Shown in pieces: positions 16,089 through 23,358 of a stretch of DNA of 64,000 nucleotides. Under the pieces are notes generated by a model that did no database searches, was not told where the DNA came from, and saw nothing but the letters and a program-made list of their open reading frames with translations. The stretch comes from Streptomyces sp. NBC_01481 (lineage in GTDB: Bacteria > Actinomycetota > Actinomycetes > Streptomycetales > Streptomycetaceae). The stretch is from contig NZ_JAPEPT010000004.1 of the NCBI RefSeq assembly GCF_026339995.1, forward strand, positions 248,001 through 312,000. The letters are read 5' to 3'. Each line of letters opens with the position of its first letter. Positions within the stretch are counted from its first letter, which is position 1. A program made the translations under genes and the position numbers.

Positions 16089-16126
16089 CCTGCCGGGGCG
16101 GTCACGGCCGTGACCGCCCCGGCAGG
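16089..16126. terminator. 38-bp perfect palindrome, bidirectional terminator
   Basis: CCTGCCGGGGCGGTCACGG is followed immediately by its exact inverse. It lies between convergent stop codons (16072 and 16130), as expected for a shared terminator. Confidence 0.88.
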
Positions 16127-16129
16127 GAT

Positions 16130-17392
16130 TCAGGCCGTCGCGGCGGTCGTCACCGACTGCTGGTCGATCATCCGGTGCAGCCGCTCGGCGGCCGCCCGCC
16201 CGAAGGCCGGGTCGTTGATGTGCGTGTCGAATGTCCGGAACTCGACGTCGGAGTCGCTCAGCCCCGCGCTGAGTTCGGCGACCAGGGCGGCGTCCGCACG
16301 GGGGTCGTGGTACGGGCCGCTCAGGACGCCGAGGGTCGACAGCCCGCGCAGGGGAGCGAGGACGGCGGTGGGGCCGGTCGCGGTCCGCAGTTTCGCGGTG
16401 ATACGGCGCCCCAGCTCGGCGCACTCCTGCGCCGTCGTGCGGACCACGGTGATCGACGGATTGTGGACGCGGATCATCCGGTCACGGAACCGGCGGGGGA
16501 GGGTGTCGAGCGGTCCGAACTTCACCATGTCCAGCGCCCCCAGGCTCACCACCTGAGGAACACCGGCCCGGCCCGCGGCCTCCAGGCGGTCCGGTCCGGC
16601 CGTCAGGATCCCCCCGACCAGGTCGTCGGCGAGTTCGCTCAGGGTCAGGTCGAGGACACCGGCGAACAGGCCCTGTCCGGCGAGCGCTTCCAGCGACCGG
16701 CCACCGGTACCGCTGGCATGGAACACCAGTACCTCGTAGCCGAGTTGTGTCAGCCGCTCGCGTGCCGCGTCGACGCCGGGAGTGGTCACGCCCGCCATGG
16801 ACGCCGCCACCAGCGGCCTGCCATCGGCGAGGAGATCCTCCGCCCGTACCGCGTGTGGGGTGCGGGCGAAACCCTCGGCCATTCCCGCCATGGCGTCGGC
16901 GGCGTTGGCGAGCAGCGGGGCCGAGATCCGGTTGACTCCGGCGATGTCGACGACGCTGTACATCATGGTGATGTCCGAGGCGCCGACGTACGGGGCGACA
17001 TTGCCCGACGCCATCGAGGAGACCATCAGCTTGGGAACGCCGATGGGCAGGGCGCGCATCACCTGGGTCGCCATCGAGGTCCCGCCGCTGCCTCCGAGGG
17101 CCAGTACGCCGTGGAGGCGGCCCGCGGCATACAGGTCCAGGGCTATGGCCGTGGCGCCGCGCGCCATGGCCGTGACAGCTGCACCGCGATCCTGTTCCCG
17201 CAGGTGACGCAGGTCGTCCCCGGCGGCACGAGCCACGTCGGAGTGCGTGATGTCCGGGCGCACCAGTGGCTCTCCGATGACGCCGGTGTCGATGAGGATG
17301 GTCTCGATGCCGTGCCGGTGCAGGTGATCCCGCAGTCGGCCGTACTCCGTTCCTTTGGTGTCCAGCGTGCCCACCAGTGCAACGATTGCCAT
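16130..17392 (-). CDS. Tm-1-like ATP-binding domain protein (UPF0261)
   Basis: 420 aa. UPF0261 hallmarks are VALVGTLDTKGTEYGRLRDHL at the N-terminus, LHGVLALGGSGGTSMATQVMRALP, MVSSMASGNVAPYVGASDITMMYSVVD (read as consecutive family motifs) and the C-terminal LRGLSTLG...HINDPAFG. The plant homologue is the Tm-1 virus-resistance protein, and bacterial members are usually next to a phosphoenolpyruvate-hydrolase-like gene, which is absent here. No Shine-Dalgarno is visible before the ATG; an in-frame stop lies 12-15 bp upstream, so this is the first possible ATG. The dyad CATGAC-AA-GTCATG (17390-17403) covers the start codon. Biochemical role unknown. Confidence 0.82.
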   Translation of the reverse strand: MAIVALVGTLDTKGTEYGRLRDHLHRHGIETILIDTGVIGEPLVRPDITHSDVARAAGDDLRHLREQDRGAAVTAMARGATAIALDLYAAGRLHGVLALGGSGGTSMATQVMRALPIGVPKLMVSSMASGNVAPYVGASDITMMYSVVDIAGVNRISAPLLANAADAMAGMAEGFARTPHAVRAEDLLADGRPLVAASMAGVTTPGVDAARERLTQLGYEVLVFHASGTGGRSLEALAGQGLFAGVLDLTLSELADDLVGGILTAGPDRLEAAGRAGVPQVVSLGALDMVKFGPLDTLPRRFRDRMIRVHNPSITVVRTTAQECAELGRRITAKLRTATGPTAVLAPLRGLSTLGVLSGPYHDPRADAALVAELSAGLSDSDVEFRTFDTHINDPAFGRAAAERLHRMIDQQSVTTAATA

Positions 17393-17680
17393 GACAAGTC
17401 ATGTTCATGGCTTATGGCGTGGGGGACAAGGCGGCATCCCGGCAATCGGACCATCCCGCAAGGGCGTTGAGGCCACGTCTGGGGCAACTCGGCAGCCGGC
17501 TAACGCAGCCCCCCGGGCCGTTACAGCCCGGCCCGCGAGTGCCGCGCCGTACACCCGGGGCCTTGTGGGGTTTGTGCCGGGTTCTTCAACTCCTGCCCCG
17601 GCCTGTGTGGTTAGTCCCTATTCTGGGCGTCTCGCCGGGCCCGATATTGGGGGGTGCCCGGCCTGAGTCGAGGGACACTC

Positions 17681-18136
17681 ATGATCCGCACCCGCTCCAT
17701 CGCGGCCGCCGCTGTCGCGGCGTCGCTCACCGGGCTGACCCTGCTGCCGTCACAGGCGCAGGCAGCGACCGGTTCGGTCCACCTGTACAAGATCTACTAC
17801 GACAGCCCGGGATCGGACCGGGGCTCCAACGCGAGCCTCAATGCCGAGTTCGTGCAGATACGCAACACCACGGCGAGGGCCGTCAGCCTCAAGGGCTGGA
17901 CGCTCGTCGACGCGTCGAACCACAAGTACGTGTTCGGCGCCTACACCCTGGCCAGGGGAAAGATGGTGACGGTCCGTACGGGCAAGGGGACGAACACCGC
18001 CACCAACCGTTATCAGGGGCGCGCCTGGTACGTGTGGAACAACGACAAGGACACCGCCACGCTCAAGACGTCCACGGGCAGCAGGGTCGACACCTGCTCC
18101 TACAACTCGACCAGGGTCGACTACAAAATGTGCTGA
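17681..18136 (+). CDS. Secreted lamin-tail domain (LTD) protein
   Basis: 151 aa from the ATG at 17681 (GAGGGA upstream). The signal peptide is MIRTRSIAAAAVAASLTG...AQA. The mature part has LTD features: HLYKIYYDSPGSD, SLNAEFVQIRNTTARAVSLKGWTL, YVFGAYTLARGKMVTVRTGKG and WNNDKDTATLKT. LTD proteins are immunoglobulin-like modules found alone or on secreted nucleases in streptomycetes; no catalytic domain is attached here. The last residue is Cys, with another at the CSY motif, so a disulphide is possible. Transcribed alone; the 288 bp before it shows no gene. Confidence 0.82.
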   Translation: MIRTRSIAAAAVAASLTGLTLLPSQAQAATGSVHLYKIYYDSPGSDRGSNASLNAEFVQIRNTTARAVSLKGWTLVDASNHKYVFGAYTLARGKMVTVRTGKGTNTATNRYQGRAWYVWNNDKDTATLKTSTGSRVDTCSYNSTRVDYKMC

Positions 18137-18153
18137 GCTCCTGATCACAACGT

Positions 18154-18189
18154 GACGAGCGCCCACCCCGGGAGGGGTGGGCGCTCGTC
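18154..18189 (+). terminator. Strong hairpin after the lamin-tail gene
   Basis: GACGAGCGCCCACCCC and GGGGTGGGCGCTCGTC form a perfect 16-bp stem with a GGGA loop, 17 bp after the stop. Confidence 0.9.
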
Positions 18190-18356
18190 TGTGTTCCGGC
18201 TCCGGATGTGAGAAAGGTCGGCGGGTGGAACGCTCCCTGCCCGCAAGCACGTCAGACATAGGGGACCGACCGCTGCCGCGGCCGGCCTCTGTGTGACGTC
18301 CTTCACTTCCTTATGGAGGCGATGTGACGGAACGTAGTGAGACCCCTACATCATCT

Positions 18357-18374
18357 ACACGTACTGTTACGTGT
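18357..18374. promoter_or_regulatory. Dyad before tgmA
   Basis: ACACGTA-CTGT-TACGTGT is a perfect 7-bp inverted repeat ending 33 bp before the precursor start. A second small dyad (GTGGC-ACC-GCCAC, 18373-18385) overlaps its right end. It may be an operator or a 5'-UTR hairpin. Confidence 0.45.
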
Positions 18375-18407
18375 GGCACCGCCACATCGTGAGCAACAAG
18401 GAGACTC

Positions 18408-18599
18408 ATGCGACCGTTCGTGCTGAACTACGCGCTCCCCGCTGAGAATTCAGCGGTCACCATCCCCTACACGTACGACTCCAACCTGCAACTGAACGTC
18501 CTGCCCAACGGCCGTCCCGCCATATCCGACCGGGCTGTGATCCTCGCGACCGGTACGACGACGTCAACGGCCGGCTCACAGACGCACTTCGACGACTGA
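18408..18599 (+). CDS. tgmA: ATP-grasp-modified RiPP (graspetide) precursor
   Basis: 63 aa; ATG with AAGGAG 4 nt upstream. The N-terminus RPFVLNYALPAE and the leader QLNVLPNGRPA are typical of the actinobacterial TgmA precursor family. The core at the C-terminus, ATGTTTSTAGSQTHFDD (residues 47-63), has a run of hydroxyl residues (Thr50-Thr54, including Ser53) and two terminal aspartates (62, 63), as needed for omega-ester macrocycles. The adjacent ATP-grasp gene supports the assignment. Which Thr/Ser pairs with which Asp, and where the leader is cut, cannot be read from sequence. No protease or exporter gene is adjacent. Confidence 0.92.
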   Translation: MRPFVLNYALPAENSAVTIPYTYDSNLQLNVLPNGRPAISDRAVILATGTTTSTAGSQTHFDD

Positions 18600-18615
18600 C
18601 CGGCCCGACACACCG

Positions 18616-19605
18616 ATGACTGTGCTGATCCTGACCTGCCAGCAGGATGTGACGACGGACATGGTGGTGGCCAAGCTGCATGAACGGGGCGTCCCGTTGG
18701 TGCGCTTCGACCCCGCCGACCTGCCCGGTGAGGCCGACATGTCGGCCGAGTACGTCCGCGGCGACTTCGAGGGCTACCTGTCGACCGACGGGCGCCTGCT
18801 CAGCATGAGCGGGCTGCGCTCCATCTGGGTGCGCAGGCCGGGCGAGCCCGCGGCGCATGCCGAGGAGCCGTCGGAGTGGCTGAGCGCCGAGTCCGGGCAG
18901 GCGCTGTACGGGATGCTGTACTCCACCACGGCGCGCTGGATGAACCATCCCTGCGTCGCGGCGCAGGCCCGGTGCAAGCCGTGGCAGTTGCGTGTCGCCC
19001 ACCGCAGCGGTTTTGCCGTGCCGCCCACGCTCATCACCACCTTCCCGCGCGTGGCCCGGCAGTTCGCGGAGCAGTACAAGGAAATCGTGGTGAAGTCCGC
19101 CTCCGGCCCGCCGTCCACCGATCCCCCCGTCGCCCTGCCCACGACCCGCATCGGGCCCGACGCCGATTTCTCCGGTGTCGCGGCCGGGCCCACCCTGCTT
19201 CAGCAGTACGTTCCCAAACTGGCCGACATCCGGCTGACGTTCGTCGGCGGGAGGATGTTCGCTGCGCGGAAGGACTCCGCATCCGGACAGGTGGACGGGC
19301 GCTATGGCACCTCCGGCCACGCCTGGGAGCCGACGGACGTACCCGACCGGGTGGCGCGGGCCGTGCGTGAGTACGCCGATCTGTCCGGAATCGCTTACGG
19401 CGCCTTCGACTTCGCCGAGGACGCCGATGACGTCTGGTGGTTCCTGGAGTGCAATCAGGGCGGCCAGTTCGGCTTCATCGAACTGGAGACCGGTCAGCCC
19501 ATCGCCGAGGCGGTCGCGACCTGGCTGGCCGCCACGCCGCCGTCGACCGCGCGCGCTCCCTGGGCGAGCTACGGCTGGGTGCGCGATGTGGACGCCGGCG
19601 CGTAG
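18616..19605 (+). CDS. tgmB: ATP-grasp ribosomal peptide maturase (graspetide ligase)
   Basis: 329 aa, 16 bp after tgmA, with no clear ribosome site of its own, so coupling to tgmA is likely. It belongs to the RimK-like peptide-maturase group: ARCKPWQLRVAHRSGF (substrate/ATP segment), EIVVKSASG (ATP lysine about 160), VGGRMFAARKD and FLECNQGGQFGF, where Glu 278 and Asn 280 are the expected metal ligands. It should form side-chain ester or amide links between Asp and Thr/Ser of TgmA. The usual third gene, a methyltransferase (tgmC), is not present on either side; the next gene is on the opposite strand. Confidence 0.92.
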   Translation: MTVLILTCQQDVTTDMVVAKLHERGVPLVRFDPADLPGEADMSAEYVRGDFEGYLSTDGRLLSMSGLRSIWVRRPGEPAAHAEEPSEWLSAESGQALYGMLYSTTARWMNHPCVAAQARCKPWQLRVAHRSGFAVPPTLITTFPRVARQFAEQYKEIVVKSASGPPSTDPPVALPTTRIGPDADFSGVAAGPTLLQQYVPKLADIRLTFVGGRMFAARKDSASGQVDGRYGTSGHAWEPTDVPDRVARAVREYADLSGIAYGAFDFAEDADDVWWFLECNQGGQFGFIELETGQPIAEAVATWLAATPPSTARAPWASYGWVRDVDAGA

Positions 19606-19658
19606 AGCGCCGATGCCAGGACGACTCCGAGCAGGCCGCCCGGACCCCGAAAGCGGCC

Positions 19659-19692
19659 GGCGGTGCCGGACCGTCGGGAGTCCGGCACCGCC
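19659..19692. terminator. Bidirectional hairpin between tgmB and the sugar ABC operon
   Basis: GGCGGTGCCGGA and TCCGGCACCGCC form a perfect 12-bp stem with a 10-nt loop, located between two convergent stop codons. Confidence 0.8.
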
Positions 19693-19714
19693 AGCGACCT
19701 GGCCCGCGCATCCG

Positions 19715-20647
19715 CTACTTGACGGAGCCCGCCATCACCCCCTGGACGAAGTGCCGTTGGAAGGCGAAGAAGACCACCAGCGGCACCACCAGGGAGAGGA
19801 AGGCCCCCGGCGCCAGGACTCCGATATTGCTGCCGAACTGCCGCATCTCGGACTGGAGGGCGACGGTGAGCGGCTGGGACTCGCTGTCGGCGAAGAGCAG
19901 CGCGACCAGCATGTCGTTCCAGACCCAGAGGAACTGGAAGATCGCCAGACTGGCCAGTGCAGGCCGTCCCAGAGGCAGGATCAGCTGGTAGAAGATCCGC
20001 CACTCCCCGCCGCCGTCCATCCGCGCCGCCTCCAGCATTTCGCGCGGGATTTCGGCGAAGTAGTTACGGAGAAGGAAGATCGCGAAGGGCAGCCCGTAGG
20101 CGACATGGAAGAGGATCACGCCCGGGATCGTGCCGAACAGGCCGATGGCGCCGAAGAGTTTGGCCACCGGCAGCAGCCCGATCTGGACGGGCACCACCAA
20201 CAGACCCACGACCACGAGGAAGATCGCGTTGCGGCCGGGGAACTCCAGCCAGGCGAAGGCGTATCCGGCCAGTGCCGCGATGCCGACGACCAGCGCGGTG
20301 GCGGGCACCGAGATCAGGACGGTGTTCCAGAAGGACTGCGTGATGCCGGAGTCCTCGAACAGGGCGGTGTAGTTGTCCAGGGACAGCTGCCCCGGATCGG
20401 TCAGTGCCGTCCACCAGCCCTTGGCCGCGTTGTCCTGCTCGGAGCGCATCGAGGACAGGAACAGACCGGCGAGCGGAGTGATCCAGACGAGTGCGACGAC
20501 GAGCAGGACTGCCTGGACCACTCCGTTGCTGAGCCACGTGGTCAGCCGGCTCACGAGCCCCGGACGCGGCGGCAGGACGGGAGCGCGGTCGGAGTTCTTG
20601 GCGACCGGCAGGGACGCACCGCGGTCGATGGTGCTGTGGCCGCTCAT
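19715..20647 (-). CDS. Sugar ABC transporter permease, MalG type
   Basis: 310 aa from the ATG at 20647, which overlaps the end of the upstream permease gene by 4 bp. Six membrane segments are visible. The EAA loop is EIPREMLEAARMDGGGEWRIF, and LVALLFADSESQPLTVALQS and the C-terminal FVQGVMAGSVK are typical of MalG homologues. A 35-residue hydrophilic N-terminus precedes the first helix. It is the last gene of an alpha-glucoside operon; no ATPase gene is included, as is usual for streptomycete sugar importers that share MsiK. Confidence 0.92.
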   Translation of the reverse strand: MSGHSTIDRGASLPVAKNSDRAPVLPPRPGLVSRLTTWLSNGVVQAVLLVVALVWITPLAGLFLSSMRSEQDNAAKGWWTALTDPGQLSLDNYTALFEDSGITQSFWNTVLISVPATALVVGIAALAGYAFAWLEFPGRNAIFLVVVGLLVVPVQIGLLPVAKLFGAIGLFGTIPGVILFHVAYGLPFAIFLLRNYFAEIPREMLEAARMDGGGEWRIFYQLILPLGRPALASLAIFQFLWVWNDMLVALLFADSESQPLTVALQSEMRQFGSNIGVLAPGAFLSLVVPLVVFFAFQRHFVQGVMAGSVK

Positions 20648-21984
20648 GCTCCGCTCCTTCGGAAGCGCCGGACGTTGAAGATCATGGCGGGCACGACGAG
20701 AAGCAGCAGCAGCACGCTGAGGGCGCTGCCGAGCCCCTGGTTGTTGCCGCCGCCGAAGGACACCAGCCACATCCGGGTCGCCAGCACATTGGCTTCTTCC
20801 TGGACCGGCCCCGGCGCGATGATGTAGACGAGGTCGAAGACCTTCATCACATTGATCACCAGGGTCACGAAGACCACCGTCAGTACTGGTGCCAGGAGCG
20901 GCACCGTGATCTTCCGGAAGATCTGCCACTCATTGGCGCCGTCCATCCGGGCCGCCTCCAGAGCGTCCCGGGGGATGGCGGCGAGTCCCGCGGCGATGAG
21001 CACCATCGAGAAGCCGGTCCAGATCCACAGATAGGCACCGATGATCGCCGGGGTGACCAGGGCGGGGCCCAGCCAGGAAATGCCCTGGTAGGGGGCGGCG
21101 AAGTTCTCCGCCGGGAGCCTGACGGTGTACGAACCCGCCTCCAGGCCGCGGAAGTTGAACGAGCCGTCCGCGGCGGTGGTGGCTTTCGCGGCCACCTTTC
21201 CGTCCCGTACCGCCTCGACCGACATCCCCGGCAGACCCTTCTCGGCCGGGTCGACCTTGCCCGGAGTGCCTCCGCCGCCCGGGGTGAAGTCGAGATAGAC
21301 GACGCCCCTGACCTCGTCGGCGCCGGGCGCGGCGGCAGATGCGGCCCCGGCGGGCCGGGCCTCGGACGGCATCTTGTCCGGTGCCACTCCGACGAAGCCG
21401 AGGCTTATGGACGTGCCCGGGCTGACCGCCTCGGTCGTACGGTAGTCGCCGCCCGGATTCCCGGTCAGGTTCTGGCCCTGCCGGGCCCTGGCGGTGGGGT
21501 AGGCGGAGCTGTCGTCGAAGGCGTCGTGGACGCCGACGGTGACGGCGTTGAGCACGCCGCGGTTCGGGTCCTCCTCGTACGCGAGCCGGAAGATGATGCC
21601 GGCGGCCAGGAACGAGACCGCCATCGGCAGGAAGAGCACCAGCTTGAACGCGGTTGCCCAGCGCACCTTCTCGGTGAGTACCGCGAGCACGAGGCCGAGA
21701 CCGGTCAGCAGCACCGGAGCCACGACAACCCAGATGGTGCTGTTGCGGATCGCCTTGAGCGTGGCCGGATCGCTGAATATCTCTGCGTAGTTCTCGCCGC
21801 CGACGAAGCGGTCACCGCTCGCGTCGAAGAGGCTTCGCCCGGCGGAGAACAGCACCGGATAGACGACCAGGGCGCCGAGGAGCAGCAGCGCGGGGAGGAC
21901 GAACACCACCGCGATGTTGCGCCTTCTGCGCTGGGCCCGCCGCCGCGGATTCGCGGCGGCGGGGGATGGGGTGAGTACAGCCAT
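20644..21984 (-). CDS. Sugar ABC transporter permease, MalF type, with inserted beta-sandwich domain
   Basis: 446 aa, about 130 longer than a usual streptomycete MalF homologue. Helices occur at about 24-48, 83-105 and 112-135, then resume from about 305 onward; the EAA loop is IPRDALEAARMDGANEWQIF. Between helices three and four lie about 150 extracytoplasmic residues. Within them, residues 226-292 (GVVYLDFTPGGGG..., GLPGMSVEAVRDGKVAAKAT, TAADGSFNFRGLEAGSYTVRL) match the SdrD-B/Cna-B type beta-sandwich. E. coli MalF also has a domain at this place (P2), but of a different fold. An extra contact with the binding protein or cell wall is inferred. Confidence 0.9.
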   Translation of the reverse strand: MAVLTPSPAAANPRRRAQRRRRNIAVVFVLPALLLLGALVVYPVLFSAGRSLFDASGDRFVGGENYAEIFSDPATLKAIRNSTIWVVVAPVLLTGLGLVLAVLTEKVRWATAFKLVLFLPMAVSFLAAGIIFRLAYEEDPNRGVLNAVTVGVHDAFDDSSAYPTARARQGQNLTGNPGGDYRTTEAVSPGTSISLGFVGVAPDKMPSEARPAGAASAAAPGADEVRGVVYLDFTPGGGGTPGKVDPAEKGLPGMSVEAVRDGKVAAKATTAADGSFNFRGLEAGSYTVRLPAENFAAPYQGISWLGPALVTPAIIGAYLWIWTGFSMVLIAAGLAAIPRDALEAARMDGANEWQIFRKITVPLLAPVLTVVFVTLVINVMKVFDLVYIIAPGPVQEEANVLATRMWLVSFGGGNNQGLGSALSVLLLLLVVPAMIFNVRRFRRSGA

Positions 21985-21996
21985 GAGTGCGGGGCC

Positions 21997-23328
21997 TCAG
22001 CTCTTGTAGGCCTTGGCGGCCGCGGCCTCGAGCTTGGCCGCGGTGGCCGTGGGGTTCGAGGGGTCGCGCAGGAAGTCCTGGAGGAGCTTCCACTCGCCCG
22101 CGCCCTTGGTTCCGCCGAACGCGGCCGGGGCCTGGTCGGACATGTCGAAGCGGACCGTGTCACCGGCATCCACCAGCGACTTGGCAGTCGCGCGAGTGGT
22201 GTCGTCGGCGTACGAGGCGAGGTCGACGTCCTTGTTGGGGGAGATGAAGCCGCCCGCGCCCGCCCACACGGCGGCCGCTTCGGGCGTGGCCAGGAACTCC
22301 AGCAGCCGCTGCGCGGCCTTCTTGTTCTTGCCGTCCTTGAGGACCACGGCCGCGTCACCGCCGCTGACCACCGGTGCCTTGCCGCTGTCCACGGCGGGGA
22401 AGGGGAAGAACTTGGCGTCCTCGCCGAGCTTTTTGCCGAAGTCGTCCTTGGCCATGCCGCCGACGAAGTCGCCCTCGTAGACCATGCCGGCCTTGGGCTT
22501 GGGGCCGAAGACCTGCTCGATGGAGCCCGGGAAGTCGGTGTTCAGCGCGGCGCTCGAGCCTCCGGCGACGAGCTGCTTGTCCTTGAAGACCTCGCCCAGG
22601 GTGGTCAGCGCCTTGACCACGCTGGCGTCGGTCCAGGGCAGGGTGTGGGCGGCCAGCTGGTCGTACTTCTCGGGTCCGGCCTGGGAGAGGTAGATGTTCT
22701 CGAACCAGTCGGTCAGCGTCCAGCCGTCCTCACCGGCGACGGAGAAGGCCGGAAGTCCGGAATCGGCGATCGTGCGTCCGGACTTGAGCATGTCCGCGAA
22801 GCTCTTGGGCTCGGAGACCCCGGCCTGCTCGAACGCGCTCGGGCTGTACCAGACGGTCGACTTGTGCGCCGCCTTGAAGTAGAGGCCGTAGTAGGTCTTG
22901 TCGACGGTGCCGTAGTTCTTCCACACCTCGGCGAGGTTGGCGCCGGCGGTCGTGGCGGCCTTCTGCGAAAGCGGTTCCAGCCAGCCCTCCTTGGCGAACT
23001 GCTGGAGCACGCCGACCTGGGGCACCATCGCCACGTCGGGGGCGTTGCCGCCCTCGATCTTGCTGCCGACGAAGGTGGAGACGTTGTCACCGGTGGGCAC
23101 GAAGACCGTCTTGGCGCCGGTCTGCTCGGTGAAGGCGTCCAGCACCTTGCGGAAGTTCTTCTGCTCGCTGCCGGTCCACACTCCGGCCACGGTCACGGTC
23201 TGGCCCTTGAGGTCCTTGCCGCCGCTCGCCGGCTCCGTCGACCCGTCGCAGGCGCTCGCGCCGAGGGCGAGGGCGAGCACGGTGGATGCGGCCGCGGCCG
23301 TCCGGATGCTGGTCGTGATTCGTCGCAT
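21997..23328 (-). CDS. Alpha-glucoside ABC transporter substrate-binding lipoprotein
   Basis: 443 aa; ATG with AAAGGA upstream. The signal peptide ends in the lipobox LGASACDG. The mature part is an SBP_bac_1-type protein (GQTVTVAGVWTGSEQKNFRKVLDAF, DVAMVPQVGVLQQFA, YYGLYFKAAHKSTVWYSPSAFEQAG; consecutive family segments). It lies 30 bp after the GH13 gene and 12 bp before the MalF-type gene, so the four genes form one operon. The ligand is inferred to be an alpha-glucoside such as maltose, isomaltose or trehalose because of the GH13 partner. Confidence 0.9.
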   Translation of the reverse strand: MRRITTSIRTAAAASTVLALALGASACDGSTEPASGGKDLKGQTVTVAGVWTGSEQKNFRKVLDAFTEQTGAKTVFVPTGDNVSTFVGSKIEGGNAPDVAMVPQVGVLQQFAKEGWLEPLSQKAATTAGANLAEVWKNYGTVDKTYYGLYFKAAHKSTVWYSPSAFEQAGVSEPKSFADMLKSGRTIADSGLPAFSVAGEDGWTLTDWFENIYLSQAGPEKYDQLAAHTLPWTDASVVKALTTLGEVFKDKQLVAGGSSAALNTDFPGSIEQVFGPKPKAGMVYEGDFVGGMAKDDFGKKLGEDAKFFPFPAVDSGKAPVVSGGDAAVVLKDGKNKKAAQRLLEFLATPEAAAVWAGAGGFISPNKDVDLASYADDTTRATAKSLVDAGDTVRFDMSDQAPAAFGGTKGAGEWKLLQDFLRDPSNPTATAAKLEAAAAKAYKS

Positions 23329-23358
23329 GATGATGGTCCTTTCGAAAAGAGGGTGAGT

